Source of the DNA: an uncultured Bacteroidales bacterium | GTDB lineage: Bacteria > Bacteroidota > Bacteroidia > Bacteroidales > JAUNSR01 | Assembly: GCA_947074145.1 (NCBI GenBank) | Contig: CAMTOJ010000001.1 | Location: 124,001 to 188,000 of the forward strand | Direction: 5' to 3' | DNA: 64,000 nt | Shown here: positions 56,509 through 64,000 of the stretch, piece after piece | Layout: each line of letters begins with the position of its first letter | How positions within the stretch are numbered: the first letter of the stretch is position 1 | Made by a program: the position numbers and the translations under genes | Notes under the pieces: model-generated | Databases searched by the model: none | Told to the model about the DNA's origin: nothing | Seen by the model: only the letters and a program-made list of their open reading frames with translations

Positions 56509-57795
56509 ATGAATGATAAAATAAAATCAAACCCGTTTGCTCTCATCCCCCTTGTGGTATTTCTTTTGGTATATCTTGTTACTTCAATAATAATAGGTGA
56601 TTTTTACAAGATGCCTATTACAATAGCGTTTGTTGTCTCTTCAATCGTATCACTATATTTTGTAAAAGGAAATATTTCAGAAAGAATAGAAACATTCTCT
56701 AAAGGTGCAGCTAATCACAATATATTATTAATGGTGTGGATCTTTATTTTAGCCGGAGCATTTGCCTCAACAGCAAAAGCCACGGGCGCTGTCGATGCCA
56801 CTGTTAATCTGACACTTAACCTCCTGCCCGACAAATTACTTATAGCCGGTATATTTGCCGCTGCATGCTTTATTTCATTATCTATCGGGACCTCTGTCGG
56901 AACAATTGTTGCATTAGCTCCCGTTGCCATAGGTATTGCTGATAAACTGGGACTTGAGATACCTTTCATGATGGCAGTTGTAGTGGGTGGTGCATTCTTT
57001 GGTGACAATCTTTCATTTATTTCAGATACTACAATTGCAGCAACACGAACTCAAGGTTGTAAAATGAGCGATAAATTCAAGGTTAACTCATTGATTGTTG
57101 TTCCTGTTGCAATAATTGTATTAATAATATACATATTTATAGGTATGAACATCGATATGCAACACGATTCTGTTGCTGTTCAATGGATAAAAGTTATACC
57201 CTATCTATTGGTTATAATTACAGCTATTTCCGGTATAAACGTAATGATTGTTTTAACACTTGGAATAATAGCATCCGGAATAATCGGCATGTTTGGATCC
57301 GACTTCTCTTTCTTTGACTGGATGGGTGCCATGGGTTCCGGAATTACAGGTATGGGAGAACTCATTATAATCACTTTACTTGCAGGAGGCATGCTTGAGA
57401 TGATAAGAATGGGAGGCGGAATACAATACATAATAGAATTATTGACCAAGCATGTCAATAGCTCTAAAGGTGCTGAATTTACAATTGCCGCTTTAGTCTC
57501 TTTCGCAAACCTTTGTACAGCCAACAATACAATTGCCGTTATCACTGTTGGAGGAATAGCTCGTCAAATAGCTCAGAAATTTAATGTTGACCCTCGTAAA
57601 TCAGCCAGCTTGCTTGATACATTCTCATGCTTTGTTCAGGGTATAATCCCCTATGGTGCACAATTATTAATAGCTGCAGGTCTTGCATCAATATCCCCAA
57701 TAGAGATTATCAGATATCTGTATTATCCGTTCTTAATGGGATTTGCTGCTCTTCTTGCTATATTATTCAGATATCCAAGACGTTTCTCCAATTAG
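56509..57795 (+). CDS. Na+/H+ antiporter, NhaC family
   Basis: A 428-residue polytopic inner-membrane transporter with about eleven helices. The family features SIGTSVGTIVALAPVAIGIADK (about residues 125-146), GAFFGDNLSFISDTTIAA, and NLCTANNTIAVITVGGIAR near 325-345 point to the NhaC/Na+:H+ group of the ion transporter superfamily. Some members carry organic acids, so the substrate is inferred. It is followed after 16 bases by a methyltransferase gene and is probably cotranscribed with it. Confidence 0.88.
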   Translation: MNDKIKSNPFALIPLVVFLLVYLVTSIIIGDFYKMPITIAFVVSSIVSLYFVKGNISERIETFSKGAANHNILLMVWIFILAGAFASTAKATGAVDATVNLTLNLLPDKLLIAGIFAAACFISLSIGTSVGTIVALAPVAIGIADKLGLEIPFMMAVVVGGAFFGDNLSFISDTTIAATRTQGCKMSDKFKVNSLIVVPVAIIVLIIYIFIGMNIDMQHDSVAVQWIKVIPYLLVIITAISGINVMIVLTLGIIASGIIGMFGSDFSFFDWMGAMGSGITGMGELIIITLLAGGMLEMIRMGGGIQYIIELLTKHVNSSKGAEFTIAALVSFANLCTANNTIAVITVGGIARQIAQKFNVDPRKSASLLDTFSCFVQGIIPYGAQLLIAAGLASISPIEIIRYLYYPFLMGFAALLAILFRYPRRFSN

Positions 57796-57811
57796 ATACT
57801 ACCACCCCCAA

Positions 57812-59002
57812 ATGATACATACTGATTTAAAAACAATAGAATTTATCAATAATAATATAAATAGTGATACAACGAAATTGCTTCTAAAGGCAAGAAAATT
57901 TGAAGATCTTGATATTCCATTTATTGTAGATCAGATAATTTGCAGAAAATCTCTAAAAAACAAACTTCCTGATTGGAGTAAAAATGACAGGATCATACTA
58001 CCTTCTAAAATATCAACTGAACAATGTTCGTCTCAGCAAACCGCTCTTTATAAATCCGCTTTAATAAAAGGTGGTATATTATGTGACTTGACCGGAGGCA
58101 TGGGTGTAGATTCGTATTATTTTTCACTAAATGCGGATAAAGTTATTTATATTGAAAGATATCCTGATTATTGCCAGGCAGCTCAACATAATTTTAAAGA
58201 GCTTGGAGCAAACAATATAATAATCATTAACCAAGATTCAACATCTCTTTCATCAATTACTGACTCTATTGATTATTTTTATATTGATCCCGCACGACGT
58301 TCAGATTCCAACAAACGTCTCTTTGCAATTGATCAATGTGAACCTGATGTACTTCAACTAAAAGAACCTCTTCTTAACAAAGCATCTACACTTATAATTA
58401 AGATATCTCCTATGGCAGATATTACTTTTACATTGTCTCTTCTACCCGAGACAGAAGAGATCCATTGTGTATCTGTTAAGAATGAATGTAAAGAGTTGAT
58501 TTTTGTTCTCAAAAACAATAAAGATCATAATAAAGGAGTAAATGTCAGATGCATAAATTTTGAAAACAATGATGAGTTTAAAAAATTTGATTTCATATAC
58601 TCCGATGAATCGATAGCAAATGTTTCTTACGCAAAAGAAATCTCTGAATATATATATGAGCCCAATGCTTCAATAATGAAAACAGGGGCTTTTAAATCTA
58701 TATCCCAAGAATTTAAAATTGAAAAACTTGGAGTAAATACACACCTTTATTCTTCCGACAGATATATAGAGGATTTCCCGGGGAGAGTTTTCAAAGTAAA
58801 CTCGGTACATGAATTTTCATCCTCTACTTATAAAAAGATAGGCAAAACGTATCCTAAGGCAAACATTACAACTCGCAATTTCCCAATCACAGTAGATGAA
58901 TTCAGAAAGAAAACATCAATAAAAGATGGCGGTGATATTTATCTTTTTGCAACAACATTAGGCAATGACCGTAAAATCATAATAGAATCTTATAAACCAT
59001 AA
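57812..59002 (+). CDS. THUMP-like SAM-dependent methyltransferase
   Basis: A 396-residue class I methyltransferase. Motif I is DLTGGMGVDS at about residues 92-101; the active-site-type block is FYIDPARRSDSNKR near 156-168. The N-terminal part looks like the ferredoxin-like domain found with this group, and the C-terminal part (ITTRNFPITVDEFRKK) is the THUMP-like end. The substrate is probably an RNA base but is not known. I chose the ATG at 57812 (MIHTDLKT) because an earlier in-frame start would run far into the antiporter gene. Expression is likely coupled with that gene. Confidence 0.85.
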   Translation: MIHTDLKTIEFINNNINSDTTKLLLKARKFEDLDIPFIVDQIICRKSLKNKLPDWSKNDRIILPSKISTEQCSSQQTALYKSALIKGGILCDLTGGMGVDSYYFSLNADKVIYIERYPDYCQAAQHNFKELGANNIIIINQDSTSLSSITDSIDYFYIDPARRSDSNKRLFAIDQCEPDVLQLKEPLLNKASTLIIKISPMADITFTLSLLPETEEIHCVSVKNECKELIFVLKNNKDHNKGVNVRCINFENNDEFKKFDFIYSDESIANVSYAKEISEYIYEPNASIMKTGAFKSISQEFKIEKLGVNTHLYSSDRYIEDFPGRVFKVNSVHEFSSSTYKKIGKTYPKANITTRNFPITVDEFRKKTSIKDGGDIYLFATTLGNDRKIIIESYKP

Positions 59003-59133
59003 TTCTAAACAATGCTATTTCAGTTTCTTTCTATATAAAAAAAATTAAATCACTATTAAGGGTACTCTTTACCATATAAACATTTGTTTTAGATAATATG
59101 TTATACGCAAAAGAAACAATCTAAAAACATACG

Positions 59134-60321
59134 ATGCATATATCTAAACTGACTTTTAATATTAAGCGATTCTTTCAGCATAAAATTCTTAAACAAAATA
59201 TTTCAGATATTAATTATGGTAAGAATTGGATAGATTTGGAACATGATTATTTTGAGAAACAACAATCAATCTCTTATCGTGCAAAAAAAAATAATGTTAT
59301 TACACTAGGAGAATTACTATCTACCTTATATGATATTAATGATAAACAAGTATCAACTATAATTAAGATTGATAATAATAATAATGCTCATCTTGTCAAC
59401 GGAGATTTTTGGAATGTGCCGATTTACGAAAATTCAAAAAATCAACTTATATATAATATAAAAATCAAAGATCCCGAAACAAGAATAAAAGAAAATTACT
59501 CTTTCATTACAATCCATATAAGCCCTGAGCTTGAGGATGATCATGGCACCTCTTACCTAAACGTAACTCTCTTTTATTCACCTTCTGCCTGCATAAAAAC
59601 AAATAAAAAACAAAAATATAAATTAAACATAGCACACGACAATCATTCTTTCTCACAAGCTAAAGCTGAATTTCTATATATAAAAGAGATGGTCGAAAAG
59701 CATAATGAATATCCGGAAAAACCTCTTTCTAAAAACGAATGGAAACTCCTTACACTTATAAACAATGATATTTCCACTGAATATTATTGGGGAAAAAAAT
59801 CTTTGAATGATAAAAATTATATCAGTGCAATAAATTATTTCACCAATGTTTATGAGGAATTAAAGAAAAAATGGTATAAAAACGGACTCACTTCAAAAGA
59901 AATGAATCTTTTTACCGAGTGCTCTTATTATATCGGATTAACTTATGACAAACTGCTATTATATGATAAAGCATATCTTTATTTAGAGATGGCTTCAAGG
60001 TCAAATAATGAAACGACTAAATACAAGAGAGAATTTCTCAATTGTCTGATTTCAACAAAAAATATCTTAAGTATAATATACATTGATGACTACTTACAAG
60101 AACTAAAAAAGATCCCTGAAGGAGAACATACAAGAGAAAGTCTTGATTTTTTCTATTTCCTTCTTCGCAAAAAAGCTCTTGTTTTAATAGAGATGGATCA
60201 ATATGAAGATGCGGAATATATATTATACCGACTTCTTGAGAAAGAACCTAATAATGATGATATCATCAATGAATTGGCTTTATTACAAAAGAAAAAAAGA
60301 TGTAACTGTAAAGACTCATAG
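59134..60321 (+). CDS. Hypothetical protein with C-terminal TPR-like helices
   Basis: Not recognised as a whole. The 395-residue protein is soluble, has no signal peptide and is rich in Asn, Lys and Tyr. Residues about 1-170 form a beta-rich unknown domain. Residues about 180-390 contain TPR-like helical pairs (YISAINYFTNVYEELKKKW, KAYLYLEMASRSN, QYEDAEYILYRLLEKEPNN). It ends with KKRCNCKDS, which carries two Cys. It is separated from the methyltransferase gene by 131 bases and has its own terminator. A role as an interaction scaffold is the most that can be said. Confidence 0.7.
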   Translation: MHISKLTFNIKRFFQHKILKQNISDINYGKNWIDLEHDYFEKQQSISYRAKKNNVITLGELLSTLYDINDKQVSTIIKIDNNNNAHLVNGDFWNVPIYENSKNQLIYNIKIKDPETRIKENYSFITIHISPELEDDHGTSYLNVTLFYSPSACIKTNKKQKYKLNIAHDNHSFSQAKAEFLYIKEMVEKHNEYPEKPLSKNEWKLLTLINNDISTEYYWGKKSLNDKNYISAINYFTNVYEELKKKWYKNGLTSKEMNLFTECSYYIGLTYDKLLLYDKAYLYLEMASRSNNETTKYKREFLNCLISTKNILSIIYIDDYLQELKKIPEGEHTRESLDFFYFLLRKKALVLIEMDQYEDAEYILYRLLEKEPNNDDIINELALLQKKKRCNCKDS

Positions 60322-60323
60322 AT

Positions 60324-60358
60324 AAAAAAGGAATGATAGAATTTATCATTCCTTTTTT
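60324..60358 (+). terminator. Hairpin terminator after the TPR-like gene
   Basis: AAAAAAGGAATGATA (60324-60338) pairs perfectly with TATCATTCCTTTTTT (60344-60358). Confidence 0.88.
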
Positions 60359-60533
60359 AATAAAGATAATTTAATCATTTAATGGTATAATATAATTTGA
60401 GCTATAAAAAATGAAAGCTTTCAGGAGTTTGAACCATTTAAAATCATAAGTGTTAAAAACTAAGAATAAAGAACGTTGAATTAAATTTCACGCTCTGTTA
60501 TCAGAAATAAGAGAACCAATAAAACTCAATTTT

Positions 60534-60893
60534 ATGGATAAGTTAAAAGAGATTTATAAAGTCATAAAGAATGATTTTCGTAAATGCGTCCCACCTCTAA
60601 TAGAAAAAATCGATCAGGAGCATCATTATGAAGTTTGGGCAAATTATGACGGAAAAGAAACTTTCTTTGGAAAGGTAATAATGCATAAGAATATTGTTGA
60701 GATAGATTTTTATCCGGATATAGATCATGAAACTCAATGGACTCTCTACCCGGGAGATATTTTCAAAAGGACAGAAGACAGATTCAATCTTGGAATAACA
60801 GATTTATCTCCTGAACTTCAGTCTAATATAGAAGAGGTAATTGAAAACATGGTTGACTATTTCAGGATGGAAAAACTACTTCCTCCGCAATAG
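60534..60893 (+). CDS. Hypothetical protein (119 residues)
   Basis: Not recognised. A small acidic soluble protein with no signal peptide or membrane helix. The middle part alternates aromatic and acidic residues (YEVWANYDGKETFFGKVIMH, then EIDFYPDIDHETQW), suggesting a beta-sheet domain, and the C-terminus is helical. It lies between two terminators, so it is a single-gene unit. It has no evident link to its neighbours. Confidence 0.72.
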   Translation: MDKLKEIYKVIKNDFRKCVPPLIEKIDQEHHYEVWANYDGKETFFGKVIMHKNIVEIDFYPDIDHETQWTLYPGDIFKRTEDRFNLGITDLSPELQSNIEEVIENMVDYFRMEKLLPPQ

Positions 60894-60914
60894 ATCATTT
60901 AAATATAGGCATTA

Positions 60915-60957
60915 ACGATGGGATTAATTAGAACAGTTTAATCTCATCGTTTTTATT
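60915..60957 (+). terminator. Hairpin terminator after the 119-residue gene
   Basis: ACGATGGGATTAA (60915-60927) pairs with TTAATCTCATCGT (60938-60950), one G-U pair, followed by TTTTATTTTA. Confidence 0.85.
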
Positions 60958-61090
60958 TTAAGCCGGAAAATCACAGCAAAGAGATTTATAAATAATTCAA
61001 ATTAAAAATCAAATAATCATTAATAATAAGTCAAATTTCAACAATAATAAAAATCTTAATGTTTAACTGAAAACTTCAAAAACATAGATT

Positions 61091-62650
61091 ATGAAACATA
61101 AGGGATTACTTCTATTATTATGTATTTTCTCCATAATTAATATCGAAGCACAACAAAACACTTATCCACTTGACTTTAATCCTGATAATTATACAGAAAA
61201 AGTTATAGTGAAAAATAAAAAAGAGTATAAAATCAGAGCATACGAAAATATTGTATATGTTGCTAATCCTGTAGATACGGCTTATCAAAAAATGAATATC
61301 TATATTCCTGAAGAATATTTTCAAAAGAAAAAATTAAAAGGACATACTAAGGATACAGCTCCTATATTCTTCACTAATGCTATTGGTGGATATAAATCTG
61401 CATTCCCCTTAACTTTAGAATGCAAAAAGAAAGAAACCAAAAAACAGAAGTCGACAAAAGAAAATACGACAGAAGCGACTCCGCCAAATCCTGATAAAGA
61501 TAGAACAGCTGCGATGACAGAGGCTTTATCAAGAGGTTATATAGTAGTCTCACCGGGAGCTCGAGGATCAGCTTTAAAAAATGAGAAAAATGTAAATATA
61601 GGTAAGGCACCTGCCGGAATTGTGGATTTAAAAGCTGCAATATGCTACTTAAGATATAACAAAAATATTCCCGGAGATAAAGAACGAATTATTGCTAACG
61701 GAACAAGCGCCGGTGGCGCTATGTCAGCACTTCTTGGTGCTTCAGGAAACAATAGTGATTATGCACCATATCTTGAGGCATTAGGTGCGGCAAATGCTCC
61801 CGACCATATACTTGCAGTATCAGCTTATTGTCCTATTACAGACCTTAATCATTCGGATGGAGCTTATGAATGGCAGTTTTATGGAGTGAATTCTTATATG
61901 CCAAGAATGCGTCATCAAAACCAACAGCATCACAGAGGTAATAATGAAACAAGCTATAAACCTGACAAGAAAATAGCGAAAGAGCTAACTCCAGATCAAA
62001 TAAATACATCCTCTCAACTTAAAGCATTGTTTCCTATATATGTAAATACTCTTGAGTTAAAAGATGATTCGGGTAATATCTTAACTCTTGATGAAAATGG
62101 AAATGGTAACTTTAAGGAATATGTTTTATCATTCCTTATTTCATCAGCTACAAAAGCTATAAAAGATGGAAAATCTGTAGCTGAAGTTCCTTGGATTCAA
62201 ATGACAGGTAATGCCGTTACAGGAATTGATTTTTCTCAATATGCTCAAAGCATAAAAAGAATGAAGACCCCTCCAGCCTTCGATGCTTTCAATTTGAGTA
62301 CTCCGGAAAATCAATTATTCGGAACAGATGCTATAAAAGCACAACATTTCACACCATTTTCATACGACAACTCTCCTGACGGTGGTACGTTGGCCCAAAG
62401 TAAGATTATCAAAATGATGAATCCGATGAATTACATTCTCACAAGAAAAAGTAATACCTCAAAATACTGGCATATAAGATATGGTGCATTAGATAATAAC
62501 ACAAGTCTTGCGATGGAAGTTATATTAGCAACTTATCTCAAAAACAAAGGTTACGATGTAAATTTCGCTATTGCCTGGGATAGAACTCATGAGGGGGATT
62601 ATGATCTTGATGAATTATTTAAATGGATTGAAGAGATTATAAAGAAATAA
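61091..62650 (+). CDS. Secreted alpha/beta hydrolase of the bacterial tannase (subtype B) family
   Basis: A 519-residue esterase with a Sec signal peptide (about 1-20, ending IEA-QQ). The nucleophile is Ser206 in NGTSAGGAMSALLG; the probable acid and base are Asp468 (RYGALDNN) and His500 (DRTHEGDYD), the spacing seen in the Ser-Asp-His triad of Lactobacillus-type tannase. Further family blocks are SPGARGSALKN and YCPITDLNHSDGAYEWQFY. The family hydrolyses galloyl or other phenolic esters; feruloyl esters on plant glycans are an alternative substrate. A Lys/Thr-rich insertion (about 110-135) looks lineage-specific. A palindromic repeat array follows the gene directly. Confidence 0.85.
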   Translation: MKHKGLLLLLCIFSIINIEAQQNTYPLDFNPDNYTEKVIVKNKKEYKIRAYENIVYVANPVDTAYQKMNIYIPEEYFQKKKLKGHTKDTAPIFFTNAIGGYKSAFPLTLECKKKETKKQKSTKENTTEATPPNPDKDRTAAMTEALSRGYIVVSPGARGSALKNEKNVNIGKAPAGIVDLKAAICYLRYNKNIPGDKERIIANGTSAGGAMSALLGASGNNSDYAPYLEALGAANAPDHILAVSAYCPITDLNHSDGAYEWQFYGVNSYMPRMRHQNQQHHRGNNETSYKPDKKIAKELTPDQINTSSQLKALFPIYVNTLELKDDSGNILTLDENGNGNFKEYVLSFLISSATKAIKDGKSVAEVPWIQMTGNAVTGIDFSQYAQSIKRMKTPPAFDAFNLSTPENQLFGTDAIKAQHFTPFSYDNSPDGGTLAQSKIIKMMNPMNYILTRKSNTSKYWHIRYGALDNNTSLAMEVILATYLKNKGYDVNFAIAWDRTHEGDYDLDELFKWIEEIIKK

Positions 62651-62696
62651 ATTTTAATCATTGATATAATAATTTTATTTTGCTAGTAATCTGTTA

Positions 62697-62787
62697 TATC
62701 CTAAAGGCGGTTAGGATACATACTAAACATTATTAGGATAAATCCTAAAGGCTATTAGGTTCAAACCTAAAAGCTATTAGAATATAG
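62697..62787. repeat. Array B: four tandem CCTAA/TTAGG palindromes
   Basis: The same kind of array as at 2275-2364: four palindromes of about 22 bases with arms TATCCTAA/TTAGGATA or AACCTAA/TTAGG. The core 62700-62740 is 37/41 identical to 2322-2362 in the same orientation. It lies about 47 bases after the tannase stop codon, before a bidirectional terminator. Confidence 0.85.
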
Positions 62788-62862
62788 AACAACTTAAGAA
62801 AAACTGAATTAGAATCATTCTATCGGTTATTATAGTGATTAATCTATAATATTGACATAAAA

Positions 62863-62909
62863 AAAACACTCATTATCGTTCTCTTTAAAGAGACGATAAT
62901 GAGTGTTTT
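62863..62909. terminator. Bidirectional terminator between the tannase and DUF6140 genes
   Basis: AAAACACTCATTATCGT (62863-62879) pairs perfectly with ACGATAATGAGTGTTTT (62893-62909); the loop itself contains CTCTTTAAAGAG. It has T-rich tails on both strands. Confidence 0.88.
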
Positions 62910-62930
62910 GGATTGATATATATTTTAATA

Positions 62931-63152
62931 TTATCCTATTCGTCTAACATCTAATGATATTAAATTAAGAGCTTCCGCTTTTTGCAGATCTATGCCATGA
63001 ATCCTTAAAAAAGCATCTACTACAACATTTCCACAATCTGTTGTAACAGGATTTGTATAAGTAGAACTTGGAATATCTACATGCAATCCCTTCTCTACAT
63101 TTATCCCATTATAATTTTTTGTTAATTTAGTTGTTATTCTAAATAAAGGCAT
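62931..63152 (-). CDS. DUF6140 family protein
   Basis: A 73-residue soluble protein matching the pattern of the small Bacteroidetes family DUF6140: MPLFRITTKLTKNYNG at the start, VEKGLHVDIP, then DAFLRIHGIDL and LISLDVRRIG at the end. The function is unknown. I chose the internal ATG at 63152 because it gives the family's usual N-terminus; an upstream ATG at 63224 would add 24 unrelated residues. The gene is isolated, with a terminator directly downstream. Confidence 0.72.
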   Translation of the reverse strand: MPLFRITTKLTKNYNGINVEKGLHVDIPSSTYTNPVTTDCGNVVVDAFLRIHGIDLQKAEALNLISLDVRRIG

Positions 63153-63667
63153 AATAGTCAATTTAATGAAATGATCTTTTAATAAATAAAACACTTTTAC
63201 TCCTTTGATATTCAATACACTCATTACAAAGTATATATTTTACCAATTTTTACCTTTGTTATTATTTATATTTCTATTTTTTTAAACTTAATATATTCTA
63301 CTCAAAGTTAATAAAATAAATTATTTAACAAAATATTTATTTTAATTGATTTATATTAATTGCATTAATTGTTATTTATAATCATCTTTCTCCCGTCTAT
63401 CTTACAATAAGGAGTTATTAAAATCAGATTTGTATCATACTAATATTATTATACCCCTCTTAATACATATTCAACACATCAAGTAGCTGTGATTATATTA
63501 ATTATAAAGAGAAATACAGCACAAGCAGATTAATATATAAATAATTGTCTTAATTTTGATGGAATTTAACACACTCTGCAATATCTAATAGCTAAATAGG
63601 TTTTTAATTTAGATTCAAGGAAGAAAGCAATTAGCTATTATCGAAAAAATTTAAAAAATCAATAGAC
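63153..63667. other. Intergenic region DUF6140-DUF3857 gene
   Basis: About 515 very AT-rich bases between divergent genes. Apart from the -7 box at 63551-63558 nothing can be supported. A second plus-strand match (TACCTTTG, 63251-63258) has no gene behind it. Confidence 0.5.
63551..63558 (+). promoter_or_regulatory. -7 promoter box of the DUF3857 gene
   Basis: TAATTTTG matches TAnnTTTG. The ATG lies about 109 bases downstream, giving a long leader. Confidence 0.45.
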
Positions 63668-64000
63668 ATGAAATTGACTCTAACTACTTTAATTTCTTTT
63701 TTTCTATTATCATTATCCAGCATTAAGGCAAATGAGGATTTTAGTTATAAATATGAGAAAATCACTGATTATGAATTATCAATGAATAGTTACGACCCGG
63801 ACACTACAGCATCCGCTCTAATTATCTATGATAAGAGTGAAATGGAATATTTCTTTGATCAAGCTAAACGAGATCTTACATTGAGAACAACAAGAACTCG
63901 AAAAATTAAAATTCTAAAAAAAGAGGGCCTTTTATATGCAGATAATTTTATAAAATACAAAAAAAGAGATGTAAGAATCGCAAGTCTAAATGCTTGCACT
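63668..64000 (+). CDS. DUF3857 (transglutaminase-like) exported protein, N-terminal part
   Basis: The first 111 codons of a gene that runs off the window end. A Sec signal peptide covers about residues 1-21 (LISFFLLSLSSIKA-N). It is followed by FSYKYEKITDYELSM, then ALIIYDKSE, RTRKIKILKKEGLLYADNFIKY, the beginning of a DUF3857 domain, which is usually followed by a transglutaminase-like domain in Bacteroidetes envelope proteins. The catalytic part is outside the window. Confidence 0.85.
   Translation, partial: MKLTLTTLISFFLLSLSSIKANEDFSYKYEKITDYELSMNSYDPDTTASALIIYDKSEMEYFFDQAKRDLTLRTTRTRKIKILKKEGLLYADNFIKYKKRDVRIASLNACT

Noticed and set aside
62750-62775. GGTTCAAACC as a tRNA T-loop
   Set aside because: It is part of the palindromic repeat array; no acceptor stem, D-arm or anticodon arm can be folded around it.
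63251-63258. TACCTTTG on the plus strand as a promoter
   Set aside because: No gene or terminator follows within 400 bases; treated as a chance match.
1-64000. Mobile elements, integrases, prophage or toxin-antitoxin genes
   Set aside because: No transposase, integrase, phage structural gene or known toxin-antitoxin pair was recognised in any frame; the gene content is chromosomal housekeeping plus envelope functions.

Overview
The window comes from a member of the Bacteroidetes, most likely the order Bacteroidales. The DNA is AT-rich (by eye roughly one third G+C). Fourteen genes or operons are preceded by the Bacteroidetes-type promoter box TAnnTTTG. The gene content fits: a short primary sigma factor, Rho with a very long disordered insert, class III fructose-1,6-bisphosphatase, a DPS-like ferritin, MutA/MutB methylmalonyl-CoA mutase, a HU-CCDC81/SPOR protein, and DUF4286, DUF3332, DUF6140 and DUF3857 proteins. 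There is no rRNA, tRNA, CRISPR array, insertion sequence or prophage that I can recognise. Most of the window is ordinary chromosome.

Layout. 0-7.8 kb: the 5' part of rpsP, an aspartate 4-decarboxylase, a pair of secreted glycan enzymes (GH43 lipoprotein and sialate/acetyl esterase) and an alanine/glycine symporter. 7.9-12.6 kb (minus): a DUF4286-ruvC-metH operon. 12.8-20 kb (plus): DPS-like ferritin, class III FBPase, an unknown protein and two AspT-family exchangers, the second preceded by an unknown 90-residue protein. 20-30 kb: rho and tilS (minus), pheS, an acyl-CoA synthetase and a DUF3332 lipoprotein (plus), then rpoD and an HtrA/DegP protease (minus). 30.8-39.6 kb (plus): mfd, two tandem soluble histidine-kinase-like proteins, a CPHC thioredoxin-like protein and an unknown exported protein. 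39.8-43.8 kb: mutA-mutB. 44-49 kb: nfo, DUF456, HU-CCDC81/SPOR, TPR and MscS genes. 49-55 kb (minus): a complete RND efflux operon. 55.6-64 kb (plus apart from one gene): K+ channel, NhaC-type antiporter, a THUMP-like methyltransferase, two unknown proteins, a tannase-type esterase, DUF6140 (minus) and the start of a DUF3857 protein.

How genes fit together. AspD decarboxylates aspartate to alanine and AspT-type exchangers can swap aspartate for alanine; with the alanine symporter this suggests aspartate-based energy metabolism. MutAB (B12-dependent) is the core of the succinate-propionate route, and MetH is also B12-dependent. GH43, the esterase and the tannase-like enzyme suggest use of decorated plant polysaccharides and polyphenol esters.

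Most notable observations: a dispersed repeat made of four tandem CCTAA/TTAGG palindromes, present at both ends of the window with 37 of 41 identical bases in the shared core; a tandem kinase pair in which the first member keeps the H-box but has lost the ATP-binding and receiver residues while the second keeps them; a possible small RNA after mutB; and several small unknown proteins next to transporters. No clearly new multi-gene system was established; the kinase pair is the best candidate.
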